DNA of 40,123 bases from a virus. The stretch covers positions 1 to 40,123 of IMG/VR virus record IMGVR_UViG_3300043427_003560; one strand, 5' to 3'. Shown piece by piece: positions 23,046 to 29,662 of this stretch (positions within the stretch are counted from its first letter, which is position 1; each line of letters begins with the position of its first letter). The translations under genes were made by a program, and so were the position numbers. The notes under the pieces are model-generated. The model was not told where the DNA came from, did not search any database, and saw nothing but the letters and a program-made list of their open reading frames with translations.

Positions 23046-23701
23046 TTCCCTCGCTCGCCCGCCTACTTGCCTACCACCCCAACGCATCCTCCTCTGTCCT
23101 CATTGCCGATGGGGACAGCTTCGAGGCGCACAATCAAGAACGGCAACTCTGCGGCGCCGGGCAGATCGGCCGCAACAAGGCCGACGTCCTGGCTGAATAC
23201 TGCCGTGACATCGGTCTGACCCAGGTCACCAGTCTTGCTGACTTCCTGGACCGCCCCGCGATTCGCCGCTTAACGCAGCACGCCACCTGCCCCCTCGTCG
23301 TCACCACTGTTGACAACGACGCCACCCGTGCTGCCGTCATTGAGGTCCTTGAGAAGCGGGCTGACAGCAACTGGCTGCACGTCACCACCGGCAATGCCGA
23401 CAACTCCGACGGCCAATCCCGCATCTCTACCTCCACTCACTGGCATGGCGTCATCGCTGGCCAACCGGTTGGCATCTCACCCGCTCTGCTCTTTCCGAAT
23501 ATCGCTACCCCGTCTGACGCCATTCCCGCGCACGGCTCCTGCGCTCTCGCTGCTCCATCGGCTCCGCAGCTCATCAGCGCCAACGCACTCAGCGCTGTCA
23601 TGGCTCTGCTCGTGATCCAGAACCTGCTGGACGGACGCCTGGATTCCGTCACCAACTCGGCCTTCGCTAACGGCCGTTCCTTCAAGCTCACCCTTTCTTG
23701 A
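22991..23701 (+). CDS. ThiF/E1-type adenylyltransferase
   Basis: 236 residues, a minimal single-domain E1/ThiF protein. It has a Rossmann nucleotide loop GAGGSGG (residues 10-16), the acidic strand IADGDSFEAHNQERQ (D40, D42, N48, R51, Q52), the ATP-site Lys in GRNKADVLA (K63), and VDND (D108). C184 in HGSCALAAPSAPQLISAN sits where ThiF/E1 proteins carry the reactive Cys. It would adenylate the C-terminal Gly of the Ubl and pass it to a Cys. It starts at ATG 22991, overlapping the E2-like gene by 55 bases. Length and motifs match PRTRC-type ThiF proteins. Confidence 0.85.
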   Translation: MYIDSTLVIGAGGSGGQLIPSLARLLAYHPNASSSVLIADGDSFEAHNQERQLCGAGQIGRNKADVLAEYCRDIGLTQVTSLADFLDRPAIRRLTQHATCPLVVTTVDNDATRAAVIEVLEKRADSNWLHVTTGNADNSDGQSRISTSTHWHGVIAGQPVGISPALLFPNIATPSDAIPAHGSCALAAPSAPQLISANALSAVMALLVIQNLLDGRLDSVTNSAFANGRSFKLTLS

Positions 23702-23706
23702 TTCCC

Positions 23707-24282
23707 ATGACCGCTACCGTCACCGTCACCGACAACACCGTCAAAGTCGACGACCTTATCTTCAAGCTCGACTCCCTCGTCACCGCCTACGATGAGGTGC
23801 TGTCCATGGCGAAGCAGCAGCTCGAGCAGTTCTCCATCAGCGATGACGACTGGGCGCGTATCTATGAGCGCCTGTCGCGTCGCATCGATTACTTCGACCT
23901 TGGCGACTCCCTCAAGAGGAGCCTTCTTACTGGCCTCCAATGGATGGAGAACAATCCCGACAGTGCCAACGACTCGTCCTCTGACTCCGACGTTGTTTTC
24001 ACCAGGGCTCTGATCGGCCGCCTCAGGTACGAGCTTATGGCGGCCGTTAAGGATCACATCGTCTCAGAGGCCATCCGCTGCGAGATTGCCCGTATTCGCA
24101 ACGATCTCCGCAATGAACTTCGGGACTTTGCTCGCAACGCAGCCGGGGAAGCCGTCGGCGCCCTTGTTCGCGATCAAACGCGCACTGCCGAGCGCCAACG
24201 TGAACTCATCCGTGAGCTGCTCGAAAGCACCTTCGGCAATGAACTCAAGACGATGATTCGTGAAGCGTCAAGCCAATCCTGA
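23707..24282 (+). CDS. Helical hypothetical protein downstream of E1
   Basis: 191 residues. A short beta-rich start (MTATVTVTDNTVKVDDLIFK) is followed by long helices (AYDEVLSMAKQQLEQFSISD, CEIARIRNDLRNELRDFARN, ERQRELIRELLESTFGNELK), probably a coiled coil. It starts five bases after the E1 stop, so it belongs to the same operon and may be a partner or target of the Ubl system. No motif found. It overlaps the next gene by 23 bases. Confidence 0.55.
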   Translation: MTATVTVTDNTVKVDDLIFKLDSLVTAYDEVLSMAKQQLEQFSISDDDWARIYERLSRRIDYFDLGDSLKRSLLTGLQWMENNPDSANDSSSDSDVVFTRALIGRLRYELMAAVKDHIVSEAIRCEIARIRNDLRNELRDFARNAAGEAVGALVRDQTRTAERQRELIRELLESTFGNELKTMIREASSQS

Positions 24283-24493
24283 TTCGCCCGAAGGCGATCT
24301 CTACCTCACCCGCATCCGACGTGCCGCCGGCTGGTATCACACCTCAGCCGGCTGGCTATCGCATGACAGTACCCCTGAGCAGCAATGGCTCGATCAGGGG
24401 TTCCCCCTGCCGGAGGATCCGATCTACGGCCAGTGGTATCGCCGTCACTACAACGTTCTCGTCGGACCCTTCGTTGGCGTCCAGACCGTGTAA
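24260..24493 (+). CDS. Small hypothetical protein, GTG start
   Basis: 77 residues starting at GTG 24260 (reads MKRQANPDSPEGDLYLTRIR). Aromatic-rich and compact (AAGWYHTSAGWLSHDSTPEQ, YGQWYRRHYNVLVGPF). The GTG overlaps the preceding gene by 23 bases. No family recognised. Confidence 0.5.
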   Translation: MKRQANPDSPEGDLYLTRIRRAAGWYHTSAGWLSHDSTPEQQWLDQGFPLPEDPIYGQWYRRHYNVLVGPFVGVQTV

Positions 24494-24515
24494 TCAGCAT
24501 CTACCTATTCCTGCC

Positions 24516-24821
24516 ATGCCCAAGCAACCCGACAGCTCCACATCGCTCCCTGCCACAGTCATTCCCGACGACCTGCAGGGCCGTATTGCCGCCTTCCTGT
24601 TTGAAGGCGCCCATGGCGATGAGCTGCAGTTGACCAAGTCTGGTCGGCTGAAGATCGTCGTCGAAGCCCAGCTCGTGGCCGATGGGCACAGCTTTCCTGT
24701 GCGGCAGCTCGCCAGCACCAATTGGCCACGTGGTGAATCCCTGGCTCAGAGGCTCCACGCTTACGCGCAGACCTGGTCCTCCAGGATCGGCGATGAACTC
24801 GCTATCGCTAATCAGCCATGA
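24516..24821 (+). CDS. Small hypothetical protein
   Basis: 101 residues starting MPKQPDSSTSLPATVIPDDL. A polar N-terminus precedes a beta-rich core (HGDELQLTKSGRLKIVVEAQ) and a helix (ESLAQRLHAYAQTWSSRIGD). It starts 22 bases after the previous gene. The stop overlaps the next ATG (ATGA). No family recognised. Confidence 0.5.
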   Translation: MPKQPDSSTSLPATVIPDDLQGRIAAFLFEGAHGDELQLTKSGRLKIVVEAQLVADGHSFPVRQLASTNWPRGESLAQRLHAYAQTWSSRIGDELAIANQP

Positions 24822-25093
24822 GATGCTCGCATTGCGGCCAAGCGATCAGCAAGGAGGGATCAGGCAGTATCTTTCCTGAAATCTACAACTTTCTTGTCAA
24901 GCATGAGCGAATGCCGATCGTGCTTCCCACCATTGAGGAGATGGGCAAGTATCCGGGTGGATATGCCTTTGTTAAAAGGATTCATTCACTTGGTGGTCTA
25001 AGAAGGTTCAGGCCTGAGTACACGGAATACGCGGCCCTCAGGTACACGGCTGATATCAAAGCCGCATCTAGCACCCCCGCAGAGTTGCCTTGA
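24818..25093 (+). CDS. Small protein with N-terminal CxxC, lower GC
   Basis: 91 residues. MRCSHCGQ carries a CxxC; the rest is helical with Gly turns (IYNFLVKHERMPIVLPTIEE, GGYAFVKRIHSLGGLRRFRP), loosely like the repeats that accompany HNH/homing endonucleases. The stretch is more AT-rich than its neighbours, which suggests a recent transfer. It overlaps the Dps-like gene on the other strand by 26 bases. Function uncertain. Confidence 0.45.
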   Translation: MRCSHCGQAISKEGSGSIFPEIYNFLVKHERMPIVLPTIEEMGKYPGGYAFVKRIHSLGGLRRFRPEYTEYAALRYTADIKAASSTPAELP

Positions 25094-25571
25094 GGAACCA
25101 CGCTGCTTTGTTGGCTGCAGCAACTAGCTCAGCCATGTAATTCTGCACGTCGATGGCTCGCGCCTCGCCGGCCATCGCTTCAATGGCAGTGGCCTTCTCG
25201 ACCAACCCATCGAGATTCATCAGGTACGTCATCAGCATCTGCATGCCGTCATAGCTCGCGCAGTTCTCAAAGTCACGCACTGACTCTTTGAGACCGCAGC
25301 TGCACATCGGCATGAAGTTGTCCAGCGCCCGCACGTATTCCGCCACCTCGTCGAACTCGGCGAGGTGCGCCTCGTACTGGCTCTTCAGGAATTCGTGGAC
25401 CGAGAAGAAATTATCGCCCTCGTAATTCAGATGCACCAGATGCGCCTGCGTCTCCAGTTCCTTCAGGAAGCCCGCCAGTTCAATCAGCTCGCGGACCAAC
25501 CCACCCGGCTGCTGTGACGGCGCAGGCTCACCTGTCATCAATCCCTGGCCAGCCGGCATGACCGCGTACAT
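25068..25571 (-). CDS. dps: Dps/ferritin-like protein
   Basis: 167 residues from ATG 25571 (a GTG at 25586 and ATGs at 25559 and 25538 are alternatives). The conserved block HLVHLNYEGDNFFSVHEFLK...AEFDEVAEYVRAL carries the Dps ferroxidase pattern: two His (in VHLNYEG and SVHEF) and Asp/Glu in EFDEVAEYV. A CSC motif follows, and then two more helices, giving the four-helix fold. Dps proteins form 12-mers that oxidise and store iron and may bind DNA, protecting against peroxide. It is the only minus-strand gene in this stretch and lacks an evident operon, like a moron. The C-terminal helical part is less conserved. Confidence 0.8.
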   Translation of the reverse strand: MYAVMPAGQGLMTGEPAPSQQPGGLVRELIELAGFLKELETQAHLVHLNYEGDNFFSVHEFLKSQYEAHLAEFDEVAEYVRALDNFMPMCSCGLKESVRDFENCASYDGMQMLMTYLMNLDGLVEKATAIEAMAGEARAIDVQNYMAELVAAANKAAWFLKATLRGC

Positions 25572-25604
25572 GCAGTTCTTTCGCACTGCATTTCATCCTA
25601 CCCA

Positions 25605-25632
25605 GCCTCGGCAGAACTGCCGGGGCTTTTTT
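25605..25632 (+). terminator. Strong rho-independent terminator
   Basis: GCCTCGGCAG (25605-25614) pairs with CTGCCGGGGC (25617-25626) around AA; six T follow. It faces rightward, upstream of the next TGCA-box. No plus-strand gene ends nearby other than 25093, so it may end transcripts coming through the Dps antisense region. Confidence 0.85.
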
Positions 25633-25635
25633 GTG

Positions 25636-25653
25636 TGCATTGCCAGCAGTGCA
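25636..25653 (+). promoter_or_regulatory. TGCA-box leader motif, copy 7
   Basis: TGCATTGCCAGCAGTGCA (18 bases, two shorter in the centre), followed by CTTTTGCTCTCTGCTTCGTT and the ATG at 25675. It begins four bases after a T tract. Confidence 0.6.
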
Positions 25654-25674
25654 CTTTTGCTCTCTGCTTCGTTT

Positions 25675-26274
25675 ATGGATCACACACCGCCACTTGCAAC
25701 ACTCGACGCGCCCTTCGATCCACTCGAAGCCGCGCTCGTGCCCGCCCCCAGGCAGGAGACCTTCTGGTTCGGCATCGACCAGCAGGGTCGCCTCTATGCG
25801 TACGGCGAGTCGTACGGCACGCCTCGTCGTGTCATCGAGGAAGCCACCGGCCTGGCTTTTCATGCCCTGCTCGATTGCCAGATCAGCGAGCGCGCCGGTC
25901 GCGAATACCTCGAGCTGCGCTTGCTCAGCCCAGTTCCCAACTGCACTTTCGTCCTGGCGCTCCCATGCCAGGGCTCCATCAAGGGAGACGGCTCCGTTTC
26001 CACCCAGTGGTCGGTCCGTTCTCTGATGGGCGCATTGTGTGAAGCGGCCTACCGGCTGCCCGACACAGCTGGCATACTGACCGCCAGGCGCGGCACTGGT
26101 GGAGCCTCAGGACTCAAGGCAAATTTCATTGACCTCTTCCTGGCCAACAGCGAGCAACCGGACTCCCCGATTCGCCAGGTCTTCGCTGATGCCATCGACG
26201 GTGACCGCAACTCGCTTGAGATCGCCGTCAACCAGGTCCGCCGCGCCCTGGACCTTCTTCCCCAATTCCCATGA
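25675..26274 (+). CDS. Hypothetical protein, first gene of DUF932 operon
   Basis: 199 residues starting MDHTPPLATLDAPFDPLEAA. An N-terminal beta-rich domain (ETFWFGIDQQGRLYAYGESY, REYLELRLLSPVPNCTFVLA) precedes a helical half (QWSVRSLMGALCEAAYRLPD, SGLKANFIDLFLANSEQPDS). It starts directly after the TGCTTCGTTT leader and overlaps the next ATG (ATGA). With the next two genes it forms a translationally coupled trio ending in the DUF932 gene. No named family recognised. Confidence 0.6.
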   Translation: MDHTPPLATLDAPFDPLEAALVPAPRQETFWFGIDQQGRLYAYGESYGTPRRVIEEATGLAFHALLDCQISERAGREYLELRLLSPVPNCTFVLALPCQGSIKGDGSVSTQWSVRSLMGALCEAAYRLPDTAGILTARRGTGGASGLKANFIDLFLANSEQPDSPIRQVFADAIDGDRNSLEIAVNQVRRALDLLPQFP

Positions 26275-26846
26275 GTGACATCCCCGATGCCGTTTCACCC
26301 GACCTGCTGCGATCCCTGCTCAAGCAGGACGACGCACCCGTCAGCAAGCTACTGCCCGAGCTCAATTTCGGGGATCGCTTTGGTGGGCCCTGCGACCTGC
26401 AGTTCGTCGTCAGCACGCTGATCGCCAAATCATCCAATGGCGTCAACCTCGTCCAGCTCATGATGACCGCGCTGCATCTCCTCTCAGAGATCGAGGCGCA
26501 GCTGAAGAGCCAACACGACCAGATGGCAGCTGGTGACGGGAGTTTTGCCTCCCTCAGTGCGGACGAGCGCGAGGTGCTTGTCCGTGTCGCTGATCGCAAT
26601 CACGGCTTTGTCCGCTCCTCTGTTCTGTCCCTTGAGCAGACGCTGGACACGTTTGCGCCAATCAGCAGTCAGCTCCGCATCCAGGAGCTGCTCAAACGGG
26701 GCACCGTCACCCCTGATGCCCGCATGCCTCTTGCGGAACTCCGCTCCATCCTCCTGGTCTCCGACGAGATCCTCGACTCACTCGAGATCAGCCGCGATGC
26801 CATGACGGCCTACCTCGCTAAATCCGAATCCATCAACACACCATGA
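26271..26846 (+). CDS. Hypothetical helical protein, second gene of DUF932 operon
   Basis: 191 residues, mostly helical (PDLLRSLLKQDDAPVSKLLP, VVSTLIAKSSNGVNLVQLMM, SEIEAQLKSQHDQMAAGDGS). ATGA overlaps join it to both neighbours, so the three proteins are probably made together and may form a complex. No catalytic motif visible. Confidence 0.6.
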   Translation: MSDIPDAVSPDLLRSLLKQDDAPVSKLLPELNFGDRFGGPCDLQFVVSTLIAKSSNGVNLVQLMMTALHLLSEIEAQLKSQHDQMAAGDGSFASLSADEREVLVRVADRNHGFVRSSVLSLEQTLDTFAPISSQLRIQELLKRGTVTPDARMPLAELRSILLVSDEILDSLEISRDAMTAYLAKSESINTP

Positions 26847-27895
26847 CCATCACACCAGCCACCGCCCCCGCCGCATCCACCAGCAAACTGACCGCTGCGG
26901 ACCGCAAACTCTTCCGCGGCACAGCAGCCGAGGTGCATGACTGGATGGACAACGAGGCCATCCTCCGCTCCATCGGCTGCAACTTCCAGGTCGAGCGCCA
27001 TCCCGCCCAGGTCTGCGATCGCACCTACCCCGACTGCCAGCTCTGGCTGCGCAGTGACAACCGTAACTACCTCGGCGCTTTCGGCAATCGCCGCCAAGTC
27101 ATCCAGCCTGCCAGTTTCGTTGACTTCTTCCGCTCCTTCTGTGCTGCCAGCGAGAAGCGCATCAGCCTCGATCTCGTCGGCACCCTCGACGGGGGCCGCA
27201 CGTTCTACATGGCTAGCAAGCTCAGCGGCAATAACCACGCCCTGCTCGATTCCACGATCGGCGGCGGCTACGGCGTCGGCGGCGGCCTGGACATTTCGCG
27301 CCAGGGCAGCAGTGCCTACATGGACAAACTCGACCGCACCGACTCGTGGCTGGTCGTCACCGATTACTACGGCGAATCTCTCTCGCCCAAGGCGGTGATC
27401 TTCAACAATGAGCTCGTCTGCTCCAACGGACTGTCCATCAAGGTCACCGACCAGCAGGTCAAGCTGACCCACCGCATCGTCCAGTCCTACGACGAGATCG
27501 CACAGGTCCTCGGCAAGGCGATCCAGCAAAGCGCCGCCTACAGCCGCATGAAGGATCGCATGCTCGAGATCCCCGTTTCCCATACCGAAGCGCGCAATGC
27601 CATCCGCGCCTTCTTCCGCGACCCCGACGGCCAGAGCCAGACGGTCAAGCGCCTGCAGCACATCTATGACTACGACCTGATCGGCGGCGATCTACCCACC
27701 CGGCAGGGCAATCTCTGGCGCCTCGCATCTGCGGTCACCCAGTACACCAGCCACGAGCGTGTTGGCGAGTCCGCCGGCTCCGGTGGTCGCACGCTGCGCT
27801 CTCAGCTCGAAGGCGCCAGGGCCCGCACGAACCAGCGCTTCCTGGCCTACCTGGAAGAGCAATTCGCTCCCAATGCCGAATTGGCGCTGGCCTGA
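26843..27895 (+). CDS. DUF932-family phage/plasmid protein
   Basis: 350 residues with the layout of the DUF932 family (phage/plasmid-like TIGR03299-type proteins): N-terminal segment with RNYLGAFGNRRQVIQPASFV, a beta core (RISLDLVGTLDGGRTFYMAS, DSWLVVTDYYGESLSPKAVI), the signature NNELVCSNGLSIKVTDQQVK and a helical C-terminus (LEGARARTNQRFLAYLEEQF). The family is common on phages and plasmids and its role is not established; DNA-related functions are suspected. Coupled to the two genes before it. A terminator follows. Confidence 0.8.
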   Translation: MTITPATAPAASTSKLTAADRKLFRGTAAEVHDWMDNEAILRSIGCNFQVERHPAQVCDRTYPDCQLWLRSDNRNYLGAFGNRRQVIQPASFVDFFRSFCAASEKRISLDLVGTLDGGRTFYMASKLSGNNHALLDSTIGGGYGVGGGLDISRQGSSAYMDKLDRTDSWLVVTDYYGESLSPKAVIFNNELVCSNGLSIKVTDQQVKLTHRIVQSYDEIAQVLGKAIQQSAAYSRMKDRMLEIPVSHTEARNAIRAFFRDPDGQSQTVKRLQHIYDYDLIGGDLPTRQGNLWRLASAVTQYTSHERVGESAGSGGRTLRSQLEGARARTNQRFLAYLEEQFAPNAELALA

Positions 27896-27905
27896 TCTCG
27901 CTCAT

Positions 27906-27927
27906 GGGCCACAGCCTGTGGCCCTTT
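27906..27927 (+). terminator. Rho-independent terminator with CTCTTTCAC leader
   Basis: GGGCCACA (27906-27913) pairs with TGTGGCCC (27917-27924) around GCC, followed by TTTCTCTTTCAC and then the next ATG at 27947. The same hairpin-leader fusion as before the JAB gene. Confidence 0.75.
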
Positions 27928-27946
27928 CTCTTTCACGCTTTCATCC

Positions 27947-28144
27947 ATGACCCTCACCCTGGACGACATCACCCCCGATCAGCGCGATTACTTCCAGCGC
28001 TGGGCCCAAGAACTGAAGACCACCCCAGAGGAACTGCTTTCCCAATTCCGACGCGACCCCTGGGAGAAGGACGCCATCACCGGTCCGCTCCCCCATTGCG
28101 GACTCTTTGGTCTGATGGAGTCCGACGCTCGCTGCCGTACATGA
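27947..28144 (+). CDS. Small hypothetical protein
   Basis: 65 residues starting MTLTLDDITPDQRDYFQRWA, helical and charged (QELKTTPEELLSQFRRDPWE). It follows a terminator-leader element and overlaps the next ATG (ATGA). No family recognised. Confidence 0.55.
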   Translation: MTLTLDDITPDQRDYFQRWAQELKTTPEELLSQFRRDPWEKDAITGPLPHCGLFGLMESDARCRT

Positions 28145-28332
28145 AGCCTGCTATTCACTACACCGACTGCCACATCCGCGCCTATTGCCGCTATGTCCGC
28201 ACAACCTCCGCATCGGCCGTTGTCAACGGTCCCCAAACCCTCCCCTTCCGTGACTGGTTCCACGATGAATACCAGGTCCTTCCCGGTGACTACGTCGGCA
28301 TCAACCGCTTGCCGGGCGTGCCGTCGACGTAG
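28141..28332 (+). CDS. Small hypothetical protein
   Basis: 63 residues starting MKPAIHYTDCHIRAYCRYVR, with a beta-like second half (FRDWFHDEYQVLPGDYVGIN). The ATG overlaps the previous TGA. Two Cys near the N-terminus. No family recognised. Confidence 0.5.
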   Translation: MKPAIHYTDCHIRAYCRYVRTTSASAVVNGPQTLPFRDWFHDEYQVLPGDYVGINRLPGVPST

Positions 28333-28375
28333 GGCCCGTCGCTCAACCTCACTGGCTTGGCTGTACCTGCTACTC

Positions 28376-28480
28376 ATGGCCGGTTCGATTGCCTCACTAT
28401 TTACCGCAGTGCAATATGTGCTGCCTGCTCCTTCACCCACCGAAATTCGCTACCCCGATGGCTCCGGCGTCGGGGCTTAA
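28376..28480 (+). CDS. Possible small membrane peptide ending in a terminator hairpin
   Basis: 34 codons from ATG 28376 (MAGSIASLFTAVQYVLPAPS), hydrophobic at the start; the open frame continues upstream with LAWLYLLL, so a longer start is possible. The last codons (PDGSGVGA) lie in the terminator stem at 28453-28475. It could equally be untranslated. Confidence 0.3.
   Translation: MAGSIASLFTAVQYVLPAPSPTEIRYPDGSGVGA
28453..28479 (+). terminator. Terminator overlapping a possible reading-frame end
   Basis: CCCCGA (28453-28458) pairs with TCGGGG (28470-28475), followed by CTTAA, a short T tract. The upstream frame reads through the stem and stops at the TAA. Confidence 0.6.
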
Positions 28481-28537
28481 CTCAAGTCCCGCTCTGTCTC
28501 AGTGCAATCTATTCATCCCACCAACACCCGAATCCCA

Positions 28538-28993
28538 ATGACTCAGGAAATCACCTATTACCAAGCCGTCGCGCCCAATGGTCTGCGCATTATGGGCACA
28601 ATCGATCCGGTACTATGCCTGGACTATGCCGATTTCTATTCGCGTTTTAACAACACCTGGATCCCTCAATATCATCACCACCATAAGCTCTTCCGGGACT
28701 GGGCGGGTTCCAATGCGTCTAACTCAGGGCTCGTACTGATTGATGAAGAAGAAAATCAGTGGAACGAAAATCAAGTCACATTTTCGCCGCTTGAGACTCC
28801 GCCTTCACCTTCGATCGGTATTTGGCACATGCAGACCGAATACGGATTTTTTGGCGAGCGGCCCAGCTATCCAGTAACAATCTGGCAACGTGAAGTCGCC
28901 AGTGGCAAGACACGCCTCGGCTACTGGGAGTGGGCCACGATACAGCCTGAGCCCGGCACTTCCTGCCCCGATGGCTCCGGTATCGGGGCTTGA
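28538..28993 (+). CDS. Hypothetical protein, AT-richer
   Basis: 151 residues starting MTQEITYYQAVAPNGLRIMG, aromatic-rich, with a His cluster (IPQYHHHHKLFRDW). Codon use is more AT-rich than most neighbours, suggesting a separate origin. The last residues (CPDGSGIGA) are encoded within the terminator stem at 28965-28989, as in the short ORF before it. No family recognised. Confidence 0.55.
   Translation: MTQEITYYQAVAPNGLRIMGTIDPVLCLDYADFYSRFNNTWIPQYHHHHKLFRDWAGSNASNSGLVLIDEEENQWNENQVTFSPLETPPSPSIGIWHMQTEYGFFGERPSYPVTIWQREVASGKTRLGYWEWATIQPEPGTSCPDGSGIGA
28965..28991 (+). terminator. Terminator embedded in gene end
   Basis: GCCCCGAT (28965-28972) pairs with ATCGGGGC (28982-28989); the stop TGA (28991-28993) follows directly. 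Sequence and stop position closely mirror the hairpin at 28453-28475. Confidence 0.65.
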
Positions 28994-29044
28994 CTCTCAC
29001 AATTACCGCCCTCTTTCACAAATCTCTCTTTCACTTCACTCATC

Positions 29045-29215
29045 ATGTCTAATTCCTTTACTAATCAAGGCTCGCTGCGTCTGACCGCCACCCTCCCCCG
29101 GGCGCTTCACTCGAATCTGATTCGACGCGCCGACTACGAGGGTCGCTCGCTTTCCAACCTGGTCGCCTACCTGCTCGAATCTTCCATGGAAGGCTACGAG
29201 CAATACCGTCGCTGA
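29045..29215 (+). CDS. Ribbon-helix-helix (Arc/CopG-like) regulator
   Basis: 56 residues. The pattern GSLRLTATLPRALHSNLIRR (strand plus helix A) and ADYEGRSLSNLVAYLLES (turn and helix B) fits the RHH fold, which dimerises and inserts the paired strand in the DNA major groove. Such small proteins are typical phage repressors or plasmid antitoxins. The ATG at 29045 follows a CTCTTTCAC leader. A candidate binder of the TGCA-box or other operators in this genome; that link is speculation. Confidence 0.75.
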   Translation: MSNSFTNQGSLRLTATLPRALHSNLIRRADYEGRSLSNLVAYLLESSMEGYEQYRR

Positions 29216-29228
29216 CATTGTCTTCACC

Positions 29229-29260
29229 GGCCGGCTCGCTTTTGCGGGTCGGCCTTTTTT
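29229..29260 (+). terminator. Strong rho-independent terminator
   Basis: GGCCGGCTCGC (29229-29239) pairs with GCGGGTCGGCC (29244-29254, two wobbles), loop TTTT, followed by six T. Nearly the same hairpin recurs at 30005-30030. Confidence 0.85.
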
Positions 29261-29262
29261 CA

Positions 29263-29282
29263 TGCACCTTTTCAGCCGTGCA
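29263..29282 (+). promoter_or_regulatory. TGCA-box leader motif, copy 8
   Basis: TGCACCTTTTCAGCCGTGCA, whose last A is the first base of the ATG at 29282. The motif here is itself the 5' end of the start codon, leaving no room for a separate Shine-Dalgarno sequence. Confidence 0.7.
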
Positions 29283-29533
29283 TGTACCCGCGACCAGCAT
29301 CAGTCATTGTTCGCCTAACGCCAAGTCAGGCCGAAGTTCTCTATTTTGAGCTTCTTGGCCTCATCAGCTTTTACGGCGAAGCAACATCTCCAGATCTCGG
29401 CGACGACTCCGAAACCGCCCTGCGACTGGCCATCGCTCAGCTCGACGCCGGACTCACACGCGCCGCCGCCCTCGGGGAACTGCAACTGCAGCAGCTTCGC
29501 GCCATCACCTCCGCCACCAAGGGGGTGTCCTGA
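29282..29533 (+). CDS. Small hypothetical helical protein
   Basis: 83 residues starting MYPRPASVIVRLTPSQAEVL. A short strand is followed by helices (VLYFELLGLISFYGEATSPD, LRLAIAQLDAGLTRAAALGE, QLQQLRAITSATKGV). The start is fixed by its direct joining to TGCA-box copy 8. No family recognised. The 130 bases after it hold no convincing gene. Confidence 0.55.
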   Translation: MYPRPASVIVRLTPSQAEVLYFELLGLISFYGEATSPDLGDDSETALRLAIAQLDAGLTRAAALGELQLQQLRAITSATKGVS

Positions 29534-29662
29534 TGTCACTTCCACTGCTCATGTTAGACCGGCAAGCCATCCCGCCTGCTTCACAGTAAGCCGACCCCGC
29601 TGGAACCCTTACTCACACCGGCGCCAGCCGATTAATGACAATCCCACTACCGCTGTTCCGCA

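Noticed and set aside
23437-24057. Minus-strand frame of 206 codons opposite the E1 gene
   Set aside because: The E1 frame has all family motifs, so the opposite frame is a shadow.
26810-27661. Minus-strand frame of 283 codons opposite DUF932
   Set aside because: Ala/Val/Gly/Asp-rich antisense shadow of a clear DUF932 gene.
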